Virus record (IMG/VR): IMGVR_UViG_3300047444_000617
Span: 46,249-110,248 of that record
Direction: 5' to 3' (one strand)
DNA from: a virus
Length of the DNA stretch: 64,000 nt
Below are positions 1 through 7,073 of this stretch, in pieces; within the stretch, counting starts at the first letter, position 1; each line of letters opens with the position of its first letter. The position numbers were made by a program, and so were the translations under genes. The notes below the pieces were generated by a model that saw nothing but the letters and a program-made list of their open reading frames with translations, made no database searches and was not told the origin of the DNA.

Positions 1-261
1 CTCCTCGTAGACGCGGCGCTTGCGTGCGATGGCCTGCACGCGCAACTCCAGGCGCTTGGTCCACTCCGCCACTTCGGCGGGAGCGACTACGCCGATCTCG
101 CACTGGCGTAGCCACAGCACAGGGTCGAATCGCTCGCTGGTACCGGTGAGTGCGTCGGCGATGTCGAAGGCGAGGGCGCGGCGGGCGTCCCTGTCCACAT
201 CAGAGTCGGCGATGGCTGCCGACAAGGTCTCGTAGTCGCCTCGGTTCATACCGCTGGCCAT
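1..261 (-). CDS. Hypothetical protein, 3' end beyond the window
   Basis: The reading frame opens at ATG 261-259 behind a strong Shine-Dalgarno (AGGAGG, 7 bases before the start) and stays open to the left edge (87 codons visible). It begins MASGMNRGDYETLSAAIADS and carries acidic and Arg/Lys-rich stretches. I recognise no domain. Its leader shares the CCCACACCAGGAGG element found before three other left-end genes, so it is probably controlled with them. Too short for the supplied frames because it is cut by the edge. Confidence 0.75.
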   Translation of the reverse strand, partial: MASGMNRGDYETLSAAIADSDVDRDARRALAFDIADALTGTSERFDPVLWLRQCEIGVVAPAEVAEWTKRLELRVQAIARKRRVYEE

Positions 262-305
262 GATCTACCTCCTGGTGTGGGGTGCGTTTGCGTGGAGAGT
301 ACTAC

Positions 306-341
306 GGGCCACCTGACCGTGTTGCAGTGGTCAGGTGGCCC
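306..341 (-). terminator. Perfect 13-bp hairpin between genes
   Basis: GGGCCACCTGACC (306-318) and its exact complement (329-341) flank a 10-base loop. It lies just downstream of the DUF2786 gene and upstream of the left-edge gene. There is no T-run on the minus strand, so it may be a factor-dependent or bidirectional terminator. Confidence 0.6.
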
Positions 342-360
342 GCTGGGGGTGCTGGAAGGG

Positions 361-1218
361 TCAGGCGGCGATGCCCGTGCGCTGGCCGCCGATGGCCTTG
401 TTGCTGCCCAGACGGGCGGAGCGGGCAGCGTCGTCACCGGCGGAGCGCGCGCTGTAACTGGTCGACGACGTCGGCTTGTAGCCCTTCCAAGAACCCCTGG
501 CGGTGGAGTGCTCGGTGTAGTAGCCGTTGATCTCCGCCTTCTTGTCCATCAGGACCAGCTCGGCGGACACCTTGACCTCCTGGGCGGTGCCGTCGGCCGC
601 CTCCTCGTGGATGGTGACGGTGGAGTTCTTGGCCGCCTTCAGTGCCTCCTCGCGGGCCTCGCGCAGCCGGTAGGCGATGCGCTGGGTGAAGGAGTCGTAG
701 AAGTTGGCGCGGGCGGTGCGTCCGTCCACCGGCCGCTCCTCGTAATCCGTGTAGACGTCGCCCCAGTAGTCGCGCTTCTTCACCGCGCGGCTGACCGTCT
801 CCTTCTTGTACTCGCCCTTCTTCAGCCACGCGGTGGCGGCCTCGGTCATCTGGAAGAGCAGGGAGGCGTACAGCACCTCGACGACCTCGATGTCGGAGGG
901 CATGCCGAACGCGATGACGTAGGTGGAGTTCTGGGCGATGTTGATCGTCAGGTCGTTGTTGCGTGAGACGGCGTGGAAGAGGTTGACGAGCCGGGCGTTG
1001 TTGTTCTTGCGGACCTGCCCGATGGTGATCGTCTTGTGGGTAGGCTGCTCGCGCTGCTCCTTCTTCGCCGTGTGGCGCCGGGCAACGGCCAGGTCGATGC
1101 TGGTCTGCGTGGCGAGGGCCTGCGCCTTCCTCATGGCCGCGTCGGCTTCCTCGGGGGTGCCCGCGTTCTCGGCCTGGTTGAGGATCTTGGCCAGCTTGTC
1201 GAGCATGCGGTCGCTCAT
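361..1218 (-). CDS. DUF2786-domain protein
   Basis: 285 residues. The N-terminus (RMLDKLAKILNQAENAGTPE, then EADAAMRKAQALAT) matches the DUF2786 signature, a small N-terminal domain common in actinobacterial and phage proteins of unknown function. The rest is mixed alpha/beta without a recognisable enzyme motif; the C-terminal 60 residues are Ser/Arg/Gly-rich and probably disordered. The start is supported by an AGGAGG Shine-Dalgarno inside the shared 20-bp leader at 1224-1243. Domain assignment is from sequence pattern; the role is unknown. Confidence 0.8.
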   Translation of the reverse strand: MSDRMLDKLAKILNQAENAGTPEEADAAMRKAQALATQTSIDLAVARRHTAKKEQREQPTHKTITIGQVRKNNNARLVNLFHAVSRNNDLTINIAQNSTYVIAFGMPSDIEVVEVLYASLLFQMTEAATAWLKKGEYKKETVSRAVKKRDYWGDVYTDYEERPVDGRTARANFYDSFTQRIAYRLREAREEALKAAKNSTVTIHEEAADGTAQEVKVSAELVLMDKKAEINGYYTEHSTARGSWKGYKPTSSTSYSARSAGDDAARSARLGSNKAIGGQRTGIAA

Positions 1219-1258
1219 TGGGTGCTCCTCCTGGTGTGGGGGCTTAGTGGTGAGTGGA

Positions 1259-1693
1259 TCAGGCTTCGACGTGCTCGTGGATGTCGAGCAGGTTCTCCGG
1301 GAGGGTCTCGGTGTACTTCACCCTCGGCGCACCCTTCCTGGCGTCGTCCCAGTTGCTGGAAGCGGTGGAGAACGACCTGCGCTCGAAGAGGGTCACCAGG
1401 CGCTCGCGGAGGACTTTGGTGCCCGCCGCGCCCTCGTTGCGACTGACGAGTTTCTGGGCCTCGTAGTAGTCCATGTGGCGGGCCAGCTCGGCGATGACGT
1501 CCACCCGGTTCATGGCCTGCACGCGAGCCCGGTAGCCCGGGGCCTTCTCGGTCTGCATGTCCTTGAGGGCGTTGCGTACTGCGCGCGTGTGGGCGTTGCC
1601 GAGCTGCTGCTGCGTGCGCTTGCCCTGCTCGGTTCGGATGACCCGCTCTTCGCCACATACGCGGATCGTGGTCTCGCGGTAGTTCCTGTCCAC
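1259..1693 (-). CDS. Hypothetical protein
   Basis: 144 residues, GTG start at 1693-1691 behind an AGGAGGAG sequence in the shared leader (1701-1720). A promoter-like TTGACA/TAGATT pair lies just upstream (1736-1765), so this is probably the first gene of a short transcript that continues into the DUF2786 gene. The protein is charged and mostly helical by eye, with no motif I recognise. Confidence 0.75.
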   Translation of the reverse strand: MDRNYRETTIRVCGEERVIRTEQGKRTQQQLGNAHTRAVRNALKDMQTEKAPGYRARVQAMNRVDVIAELARHMDYYEAQKLVSRNEGAAGTKVLRERLVTLFERRSFSTASSNWDDARKGAPRVKYTETLPENLLDIHEHVEA

Positions 1694-1735
1694 GGGGACC
1701 GCTCCTCCTGGTGTGGGGGCTGGCTGATGAGGACG

Positions 1736-1765
1736 AATCTACGGGTCACTCTTACCGATTGTCAA
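1736..1765 (-). promoter_or_regulatory. Sigma70-like promoter
   Basis: Minus strand TTGACA (1765-1760), 18-base spacer, TAGATT (1741-1736). The spacer begins with AATCGGTAAG, the CGGTAA element seen near other promoters here. The preceding sequence GATACCGC resembles GATACGGC before the promoter at 3326. It would drive the 1259-1693 gene. Confidence 0.65.
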
Positions 1766-1779
1766 GCGGTATCGCCAAA

Positions 1780-2115
1780 TTACTTTCTGGGCTGTCCACC
1801 GCTGGGGATGCTGATCACGCGCTTGCCCCGGCGGTGGTCGAACCGCATCTCCTTGGCCCGGTCGGCAGCGATCTCGTCGTAGATCTCGTTCACCGCCTTG
1901 ACGGCGTCATTGATGGTGGTGAACGGCCCGCCGGTGCGCTCGGTCAGCCGAGGGGTGTGCAGGTCGAAGTACCAGCCGACGTCCTCGGCCGTGATGTCAT
2001 CCTCGGTGGGGTTCTCGACGACCTGGTCGGCAGTGACGCGCCAGATGGCCCCGAGGCGCCCGAACTCATCGGTGGGGTAGATGATGCCTTCGCCGCCGAC
2101 CTTGAGGGTGAGCAT
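1780..2115 (-). CDS. Hypothetical protein
   Basis: 111 residues, ATG start behind AGGAGAACACCCC. The N-terminal half looks like a small beta-sheet domain (MLTLKVGGEGIIYPTDE). It contains an LHT tripeptide encoded by CTG CAC ACC, not by the repeated CTTCATACC motif, showing that the motif is a nucleotide rather than a peptide signal. No function recognised. Confidence 0.75.
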   Translation of the reverse strand: MLTLKVGGEGIIYPTDEFGRLGAIWRVTADQVVENPTEDDITAEDVGWYFDLHTPRLTERTGGPFTTINDAVKAVNEIYDEIAADRAKEMRFDHRRGKRVISIPSGGQPRK

Positions 2116-2157
2116 GGGGTGTTCTCCTGTCCAGAGGGTGGTAAGCGGTACTTGCGG

Positions 2158-2385
2158 TCAGCCGTGGTGCTTCAGTGCGTCCATGGCGGCCTGGGCGTCC
2201 TTGAACGCGCTGTTTCGGATGGTCTTGATGACCTCCCACACGAAGAGGTCGTCGGGGTCGACGGGGAACATATCGTCGGTGACTGCCTTATCCCGCAGGC
2301 CCGCATTGATCAGGCGCGCGACGGCGTTGCGCAGCCGGGCCTCGCGGTTCGGATCCATGGGTGCGGTCATGGTGCGGCCTTTCAT
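2158..2385 (-). CDS. Small hypothetical protein
   Basis: 75 residues. The ATG at 2385 overlaps the TGA of the metallohydrolase-like gene (ATGA), implying translational coupling; a second ATG at codon 6 (after GAAAGG) is an alternative. Helical and charged, no motif recognised. Confidence 0.7.
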   Translation of the reverse strand: MKGRTMTAPMDPNREARLRNAVARLINAGLRDKAVTDDMFPVDPDDLFVWEVIKTIRNSAFKDAQAAMDALKHHG

Positions 2386-2900
2386 ATGTTGGCGAGGGCG
2401 CCGAACGAGACACCGTGGCGGGTGAAGGAGTCGGTCAGTAGCAGACCGATCTCCGGCCCCATGACCTCGCGCACCATGTGCAGGAAGGTGCTGGCGAACA
2501 CGGCGTCGTGATGCTCTCCGCGCGGCGCGAGGTGGTGGCTCAACTCGTGCAGGATTACCAGTTCCCGCATAGCCCAGGATGACTCACCCGGCTTGTGGTC
2601 GGGGATGGCGAACACCTGGCCCAGCGACTCGTAGTGGGCGAACCGGTCGCCCTTGCGCTGGCGGACGCGGACAGGCAGGACAGTGCGCTCCGGCCAGGTA
2701 CTGCGGACCCAGTTCAGGGCCAGCACGGCGTCGATGTAGCGCTGGATGCTGTCCAGGTCGCCGAACTTGCGCTCCCGGGGAACGAGGAGGCTGGATCCGT
2801 AGAAGTCGAAGGTGGGGACGTCGACACCGGCGAGGGAGTCGAGCGTGCGGCGGACCATCTTCTCGGCCTCGTAGACCTTGGACTTCTGGTTGTCGCGCAC
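2382..2900 (-). CDS. Zinc metallohydrolase-like protein with HExxH motif
   Basis: 172 residues. The sequence VILHELSHHLAPRGEHH holds a zincin-type HELSH motif followed by a further His eight residues on, placed about two thirds along. This matches a family of small actinobacterial putative metallohydrolases (I believe TIGR04338). The two His and the Glu would bind zinc and activate water; the substrate is unknown. There is no signal peptide, so it acts in the cytoplasm. It follows the 2903-3253 gene by 2 bases and overlaps the next gene, so the three form one operon. Confidence 0.75.
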   Translation of the reverse strand: MRDNQKSKVYEAEKMVRRTLDSLAGVDVPTFDFYGSSLLVPRERKFGDLDSIQRYIDAVLALNWVRSTWPERTVLPVRVRQRKGDRFAHYESLGQVFAIPDHKPGESSWAMRELVILHELSHHLAPRGEHHDAVFASTFLHMVREVMGPEIGLLLTDSFTRHGVSFGALANI

Positions 2901-2902
2901 CG

Positions 2903-3253
2903 TCAGGACTCCTTGCCAGTGAGAGCAAAGATGACCTTGCGCTTGGCCTCGGCGTAACCGAGCTTGAAGCCCTGCTCCTTGGCCGCGTTGACCAGGTTCT
3001 CGGTGTGGGAGCGGGCGCCGCGCTCGGAGGTGCCACTACCCATGATCAGGACGATGTTGTCGGAGATCTCGTACTCCAGTGGACGGCGAGGGTGCTCGAT
3101 GACGGGGCCCTTGTCGCGGCCCGCGTTGTAGATGCCGTCCAGGGCGCGGCGCAGGTCGTCAATGTTCAGGTCCGCTCCCTGGCCGACCAGCTCGATGACG
3201 GCCGCGTACTTCTTCTCAAGGGCAAGGTAGTCGCGGACGCTGTTATCGGTCAT
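2903..3253 (-). CDS. Hypothetical protein
   Basis: 116 residues, first gene of the 2158-3253 operon. Start ATG 3253 follows the shared leader repeat (3259-3278). The C-terminal half (IVLIMGSGTSERGARSHTEN) has an alternating hydrophobic strand followed by Gly/Ser, but no firm fold assignment. The upstream promoter at 3296-3326 probably drives it. Confidence 0.75.
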   Translation of the reverse strand: MTDNSVRDYLALEKKYAAVIELVGQGADLNIDDLRRALDGIYNAGRDKGPVIEHPRRPLEYEISDNIVLIMGSGTSERGARSHTENLVNAAKEQGFKLGYAEAKRKVIFALTGKES

Positions 3254-3295
3254 GGTGTGCTCCTCCTGGTGTGGGGGCTGGTCTTGGTGACGAGA

Positions 3296-3326
3296 GATAC
3301 GGTACTCAGGAATCGGTAGCTGTCAA
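3296..3326 (-). promoter_or_regulatory. Sigma70-like promoter
   Basis: Minus strand TTGACA at 3326-3321, then either TACCGT (16-base spacer) or CGTATC (18-base spacer). The spacer holds TACCGATT, the complement of the CGGTAA element, in opposite orientation to that at 1757. Preceded by GATACGGC, as at the 1760 promoter (GATACCGC). Confidence 0.6.
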
Positions 3327-3343
3327 GCCGTATCCCAAAGAGA

Positions 3344-3379
3344 CAGGCCGCGAGCCGCTGACATGCGACTCACGGCCTG
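3344..3379 (-). terminator. Rho-independent-like terminator
   Basis: Minus strand RNA forms a 15-bp stem with two G-U pairs (arms 3365-3379 and 3344-3358, 6-base loop), followed by CUGUCUCUUU. It ends the secreted-protein transcript (3396-3785) and insulates the next promoter at 3326. Confidence 0.7.
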
Positions 3380-3395
3380 GGGGAGGCTGCAGGAA

Positions 3396-3785
3396 TTACT
3401 TCGTGGCGGTCGGAGTTACGTCCGTCGTGTCCTTCGGGCACGGAATGGTCACGTGCGCGGAGTGGGTGTACTTGAGTCCGTTCACGACCGCGTAAGGCGT
3501 GTCCGTGGATGTGGGCGCCGGGGACGGACCGACCACGAAAGTCACCTTGCACAATCCGCCGGGATTCTGCGTCGCAGGTGCCTTTACGTACTTGATGACC
3601 GTGCGCGTAGGTTCCGGCGAGACGTCCGAAGAGAAATCCGATACGGATCTGGTGGTCTCCTGTACAGAAATTCCGATATGAAGTCCGCCAGAAGTCTGGT
3701 TCGGAATGCTAGCGATTCCGACTGCGGGAATGGCGACGAGAACTGCTGCGGCTGCTGCGGCCTTCAGGCCGTGGGGTATGGGCAT
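3396..3785 (-). CDS. Small secreted or membrane-anchored protein
   Basis: 129 residues from ATG 3785 (GGAG seven bases upstream); a longer frame exists but lacks a ribosome site. The N-terminus (MPIPHGLKAAAAAAVLVAIP) is a basic residue followed by a long Ala/Val/Ile-rich segment, so a signal peptide or membrane anchor. The mature part is Thr/Ser/Pro-rich with two Cys (CKVTF and IPCPKD) that could form a disulfide. It carries GLHI, encoded CTT CAT ATC, a variant of the repeated motif. Exported phage proteins of this kind may act at the cell surface, for example in superinfection exclusion, but nothing in the sequence proves it. Confidence 0.65.
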   Translation of the reverse strand: MPIPHGLKAAAAAAVLVAIPAVGIASIPNQTSGGLHIGISVQETTRSVSDFSSDVSPEPTRTVIKYVKAPATQNPGGLCKVTFVVGPSPAPTSTDTPYAVVNGLKYTHSAHVTIPCPKDTTDVTPTATK

Positions 3786-3835
3786 AATCCGACTCCAATA
3801 TCCTGCGGAAGAGTGAGAGGTACCTGCGGTATTTT

Positions 3836-3991
3836 CTACCCGCCGAGAAGCACCGTACCGAAGCCGTCGCAGTGCACGCAGTCGGCCCTGTCGCGGTCCT
3901 CCCCCGTGCCGTGGCACCGCTTGCACTCGACCTCGACGTCAGCGTCCTCGTCGCTGTCGGCGGAAGACACTGCATTCACGTACGTGCTCAT
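3836..3991 (-). CDS. Mini zinc-finger protein, DnaJ-type CxxCxGxG repeats
   Basis: 51 residues, too short for routine ORF lists. After an acidic N-terminus it has CKRCHGTGEDRDRADCVHCD then GFG, that is CxxCxGTG and CxxCxGFG, the zinc-binding pair of DnaJ cysteine-rich domains, here as a single zinc site. It starts 9 bases after the stop of the TGT-like gene, with CAGGGAGAG in that gene's last codons as possible ribosome site. A zinc-binding accessory or chaperone-like role is inferred. Confidence 0.65.
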   Translation of the reverse strand: MSTYVNAVSSADSDEDADVEVECKRCHGTGEDRDRADCVHCDGFGTVLLGG

Positions 3992-4000
3992 GAGAAGTAC

Positions 4001-5542
4001 TTACTCTCCCTGTTCGTTGAAGAAAGTTGGTACATCGACGACCTCAGCGTCGATGAATCCGCTCGACTGCTCGATCATCCGGTCCGCTGACATCGGACGG
4101 TCGAGCGTTGTCATCTGCTCCCCCGCGTCCCGCCCGAAGATCCGGCTGATCATCCCCGCCTGGGCGCCGTTCCCCTTGGCTTCCAGTTTCACGGAGAAGC
4201 CCTCCTGCTCCAGTTCGGTCTTGACCTTGACCAGTTTCTGAAGCCGGTCGATCTCGCCGGACAGGTTCGGATCCGCGTATCCGCCGGTCATGTCCTCGAC
4301 CATCTTCATGAAGAGCACCCGCTGCGCCTGCATCTCGATGAGCGAGTTCTGCAGCGACTGCATCTGCTGCTTGCTCTTCACCTGTACCGGGATGTCGTAC
4401 GCGCAGTTGCTGTGCTGGTCGTACGCCGGGCACTTCGAGGACAGGAAGCAGGAGGAGCACTGCCGCATGGACTGGCTGCGCACCGTGACCAGGGGGACGT
4501 CACGTTCCTTGTTGAGCCCGTCCTCGGGGTCGGTGTAGGTCTCCTTCTCCTGCACCAGGCCGATGACCGGCAAGTTGGTACGCGGCCGGTCCTTCCTGGG
4601 CATGGGAGTTGATACGCCGTTGAGCGGTTCGGAGTCCGCCGTACCAACTTCACCCCCCTGCAATTGAGCGAAACCGGAAAGTAGCCCGGAGGGGGAGGTA
4701 GTAACTGCTTCGGGTGAGTTCGGGCGGTGCTGCTCGATGGAGGCCGCCAACTGCTGCCACGACCAGATGGTGAAGCGCAGGACCTCGTCGTTGTCGCCGT
4801 CCTCGATCTTGTCGGCGTCGAAGCCCGCTTCTATGAATAGCGTGCGGTGCCTCTTTCGTGCCTGCTCCTTGTACTTCTTCGGGTAGCGCTTCAATTCCCG
4901 GCCGGTCCACACAATGGTGTCCCCGTATTGGCTGGGGGAAAGCCAGGAGGTCGACGCCACGCTGTCCCAGGTGACGGCTGCCATTTCCGCTGGCTTCGTC
5001 ATGGCGACGCCGTGGAGCAGCGTGCCGTATTTCCTGGTGATCTCGTTGAGGACCGGTGTGAGATTCCGTCCGTCGAGATCCGTCTGGGTAACTCCGACGC
5101 GCTTGTATCGCTGGGCGAGGCGGTCGAGTTCTTCGACTCCCCATTCCGCGTGCCATATGGGAAGGAATTTGTCTTCCGGGATGTCCTCCCAGAAGTCCTC
5201 CCGCATTGCGGCTATCCATTCGCGTCCGAGAACGACCGCGTCGAACTCGGACACCATATGAAGCGAGTCGATGTTCTGCTGGACGAACGCCATGTAGTGC
5301 GCGGCGATTTCCTTCAGTTCAGCGACGGAGTACTTGTCGTCCTCGGCCTTGTTCACCGTGTAGGCGCCGGAGTCCAGGAACACCTTCTGGTTGGGCAGGT
5401 AGTGGTCCTGGATCAGCCAGGGCCTGGAGAACTTGGTGCGTCGCCGCAGCCCCATGTACGACAAGGAGACGTTCTCCACGCCTTCCTCGGCCAGCATCTT
5501 CCGCCAGCCTGGAATCTCAGAGCCTCCCAGAAAGAGGTGCAC
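4001..5542 (-). CDS. TIM-barrel protein resembling tRNA-guanine transglycosylase / DpdA
   Basis: 513 residues, GTG start with GGAG nine bases upstream. Residues ~1-270 look like the TGT/DpdA barrel: VFLDSGAYT near residue 55 (compare the LDSGAF signature), FDAVVLGREW, and HGVAMTKPAEM followed by the strand SVASTSWLS around 195-215. DpdA proteins exchange guanine for a 7-deazaguanine in DNA; TGT does so in tRNA. The C-terminal ~200 residues are extra: a Cys cluster (CSSCFLSSKCPAYDQHSNC) that could bind zinc or Fe-S, then coiled coil. Contains LHM coded CTT CAT ATG. No queuosine-pathway partners are visible in the window, so substrate is open. Confidence 0.55.
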   Translation of the reverse strand: MHLFLGGSEIPGWRKMLAEEGVENVSLSYMGLRRRTKFSRPWLIQDHYLPNQKVFLDSGAYTVNKAEDDKYSVAELKEIAAHYMAFVQQNIDSLHMVSEFDAVVLGREWIAAMREDFWEDIPEDKFLPIWHAEWGVEELDRLAQRYKRVGVTQTDLDGRNLTPVLNEITRKYGTLLHGVAMTKPAEMAAVTWDSVASTSWLSPSQYGDTIVWTGRELKRYPKKYKEQARKRHRTLFIEAGFDADKIEDGDNDEVLRFTIWSWQQLAASIEQHRPNSPEAVTTSPSGLLSGFAQLQGGEVGTADSEPLNGVSTPMPRKDRPRTNLPVIGLVQEKETYTDPEDGLNKERDVPLVTVRSQSMRQCSSCFLSSKCPAYDQHSNCAYDIPVQVKSKQQMQSLQNSLIEMQAQRVLFMKMVEDMTGGYADPNLSGEIDRLQKLVKVKTELEQEGFSVKLEAKGNGAQAGMISRIFGRDAGEQMTTLDRPMSADRMIEQSSGFIDAEVVDVPTFFNEQGE

Positions 5543-5605
5543 GGTTGGTTTCTCCGAATCTTGTTCGTTGGTCCGGCAAGCCTATCCATTCAAGGCCTTT
5601 GCCTA

Positions 5606-6286
5606 TTACTTCTTGAGCGGCTTGACGGCGCTCGCGGGGAACAGGCCGGGCTGGGTGACGCGCGGCTTGCGGGCGGCCGTCGACTTCGGCTTGACCGCCT
5701 TGGGGCCCTCGCTGGCGGCCAGACCGAACTGCTGTGGGGCGCGGACCTGGCTCGGGCCGAACAGACCCTTCTGCACGGCGCGCTGCGGCGCCTTGGGAGC
5801 AGCCGGTGCCGGAGCCGACGGCTTGGCGGGGGCGGAGTACGGCTTGTCGAACTCGCGCAGGTCCTGCACCTGCGAGGGGTGCGGGGCGGCCATCGGTGCG
5901 CTGGTGTGGGTGCTCGGCCGGTTGAAGGCGTTGTGGAAGTCCTCCCACGCGCCGCCCGACGGCTTGCTCTGCGCCTGGATGGAGTCCATCCGGGCGTTGA
6001 AAGTATGAAGGAGGTCGGAGGCTGCGGCGCTGTGCTTGGCCTGCCAGGTGTCGGCGGAGCGGCTGAACGACTTGCCGACCTTCTGCACGTCGCCGCTGGG
6101 GGTCGAGGAGGGGGCCTGGGTGGGCGCCGGGGAACCCTTCGGGCCCGGTCGGCGGCTGGGGGTCCTGGCAGGGTTCTCCAGGGCGCTCAGGCGGTCCTCG
6201 ACGGAGCGCTTGCCGTGGAACTGCAGCGGGTGCAGGTAGCGGTCGCGGAACTGGGTGGCTATGGAGTGGAAAGCGAAGGCGCTCAT
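5606..6286 (-). CDS. Pro/Ala-rich hypothetical protein
   Basis: 226 residues from ATG 6286, which overlaps the stop of the membrane protein gene (ATGA). Composition is strongly Pro, Ala, Ser and Lys, with a predicted helical patch around DLLHTFNARMD that contains the CTTCATAC motif. The C-terminal half repeats short QKGLFGP / QPGLFPAS modules. Likely largely disordered, possibly a virion or scaffold-associated protein; function unknown. Confidence 0.7.
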   Translation of the reverse strand: MSAFAFHSIATQFRDRYLHPLQFHGKRSVEDRLSALENPARTPSRRPGPKGSPAPTQAPSSTPSGDVQKVGKSFSRSADTWQAKHSAAASDLLHTFNARMDSIQAQSKPSGGAWEDFHNAFNRPSTHTSAPMAAPHPSQVQDLREFDKPYSAPAKPSAPAPAAPKAPQRAVQKGLFGPSQVRAPQQFGLAASEGPKAVKPKSTAARKPRVTQPGLFPASAVKPLKK

Positions 6287-6582
6287 GGTCGGGTGTCCCT
6301 CCGGACGAAGTAGAGGTAGCGGTGTCCGGCCAGGAAGGAGGCGAGGAAACCGACGTTGATCAGTGACCGCGCCGAGGTGGCTGAGGTCAGGAAGACCGCC
6401 GTGAAGGCGACGACGTTGGCGCTGTAGACGAACAAGGTGGCGGCCAGCCACTTCTCCGCCCGGCCCAGCCGGTACCAGACGGGGAGGTTCGCGCGCAGCA
6501 GCAGTGCCGCGAAGGACGCGCCGGTCAGGACGGCGAGGATGCGTGCGATGGCGATGACGACGAGGTATCCGTAGGTGCTCAA
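6283..6582 (-). CDS. Three-helix membrane protein
   Basis: 99 residues starting at TTG 6582, with GGAG close upstream and overlapping the end of the preceding gene. Three hydrophobic segments are clear: YLVVIAIARILAVLTGASFA, WLAATLFVYSANVVAFTAVF and LINVGFLASFLAGHRYLYFV, with a basic C-terminus. Too short and too far from the endolysin to call a holin with confidence. Translationally coupled on both sides. Confidence 0.65.
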   Translation of the reverse strand: MSTYGYLVVIAIARILAVLTGASFAALLLRANLPVWYRLGRAEKWLAATLFVYSANVVAFTAVFLTSATSARSLINVGFLASFLAGHRYLYFVRRDTRP

Positions 6583-7073
6583 AGGATCTCCATGTGTGGG
6601 CGCTGGTCTTCTTCGCGCAGTGCTTGCTGACGCTCCACCTCCTCGCGCAGTACCGACCAGGGGGTGACGGTTTCCTTGTAGTCGGGCCGGAACCTGGGGG
6701 ATGCGTAGTTGGGGTGGAGGTAGTTCAGGACCGCTACGCCGTGGGCCATCACGTGCGCGGCGATGGTGGGGTCCGGCTCGATCAGCAGCTCGACGCTGCA
6801 CCCGGCCTGGCGGAGACGGGAGATCTGCTGCATCCGGCGCTCTCCGGGGTCTTCGGGGTCGCGGAGTTTCGCAGGGGTGATGTAGGGGTGCTTGTTGAAG
6901 CCGTTGACCCGCAGCCAGTAGTTGACCGGCTCGATGTCGGTGTCGTCGGTGATCAGGGCGACCTTGTAGGTCTCCATCAGGCCCCAGTACAGGCGCTGGC
7001 CCTGGTGGATGACGGCCTGTCCGACCTCCTTGGCCAGTACCCCCTCGACGACAATGGCGACGGTGGCGGTCAC
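6579..7073 (-). CDS. Hypothetical protein, possible HAD/PIN-like Rossmann fold
   Basis: 164 residues; GTG 7073 overlaps the TGA of the nucleotidyltransferase-like gene (GTGA). VAIVVEGVLAKEV near the N-terminus and KVALITDDTDIEP near residue 40 alternate strand and acidic residues as in HAD or PIN domains, but the canonical DxD is absent, so the assignment is weak. It sits between a nucleotidyltransferase-like and a membrane protein in one coupled operon. Confidence 0.6.
   Translation of the reverse strand: MTATVAIVVEGVLAKEVGQAVIHQGQRLYWGLMETYKVALITDDTDIEPVNYWLRVNGFNKHPYITPAKLRDPEDPGERRMQQISRLRQAGCSVELLIEPDPTIAAHVMAHGVAVLNYLHPNYASPRFRPDYKETVTPWSVLREEVERQQALREEDQRPHMEIL

Larger units (their letters stand above)
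1224..3278 (-). repeat. Start-associated leader repeat (copies 268-282, 1224-1243, 1701-1720, 3259-3278)
   Basis: GCCCCCACACCAGGAGGAGC (minus strand) is identical over 20 bases at 1224-1243, 1701-1720 and 3259-3278. A 15-base version (CCCCACACCAGGAGG) is at 268-282. Each copy places its AGGAGG a few bases before the start codon of a small gene. The identity extends well upstream of the Shine-Dalgarno, so it is more than a ribosome site. It resembles in concept the start-associated sequences of some mycobacteriophages, but the sequence differs. Confidence 0.85.

Noticed and set aside
1780-2115. LHT tripeptide in the 111-residue protein as another motif copy
   Set aside because: Encoded CTG CAC ACC, so it lacks the conserved nucleotides; likewise the LHT in 37915-38202 (CTG CAC ACG).
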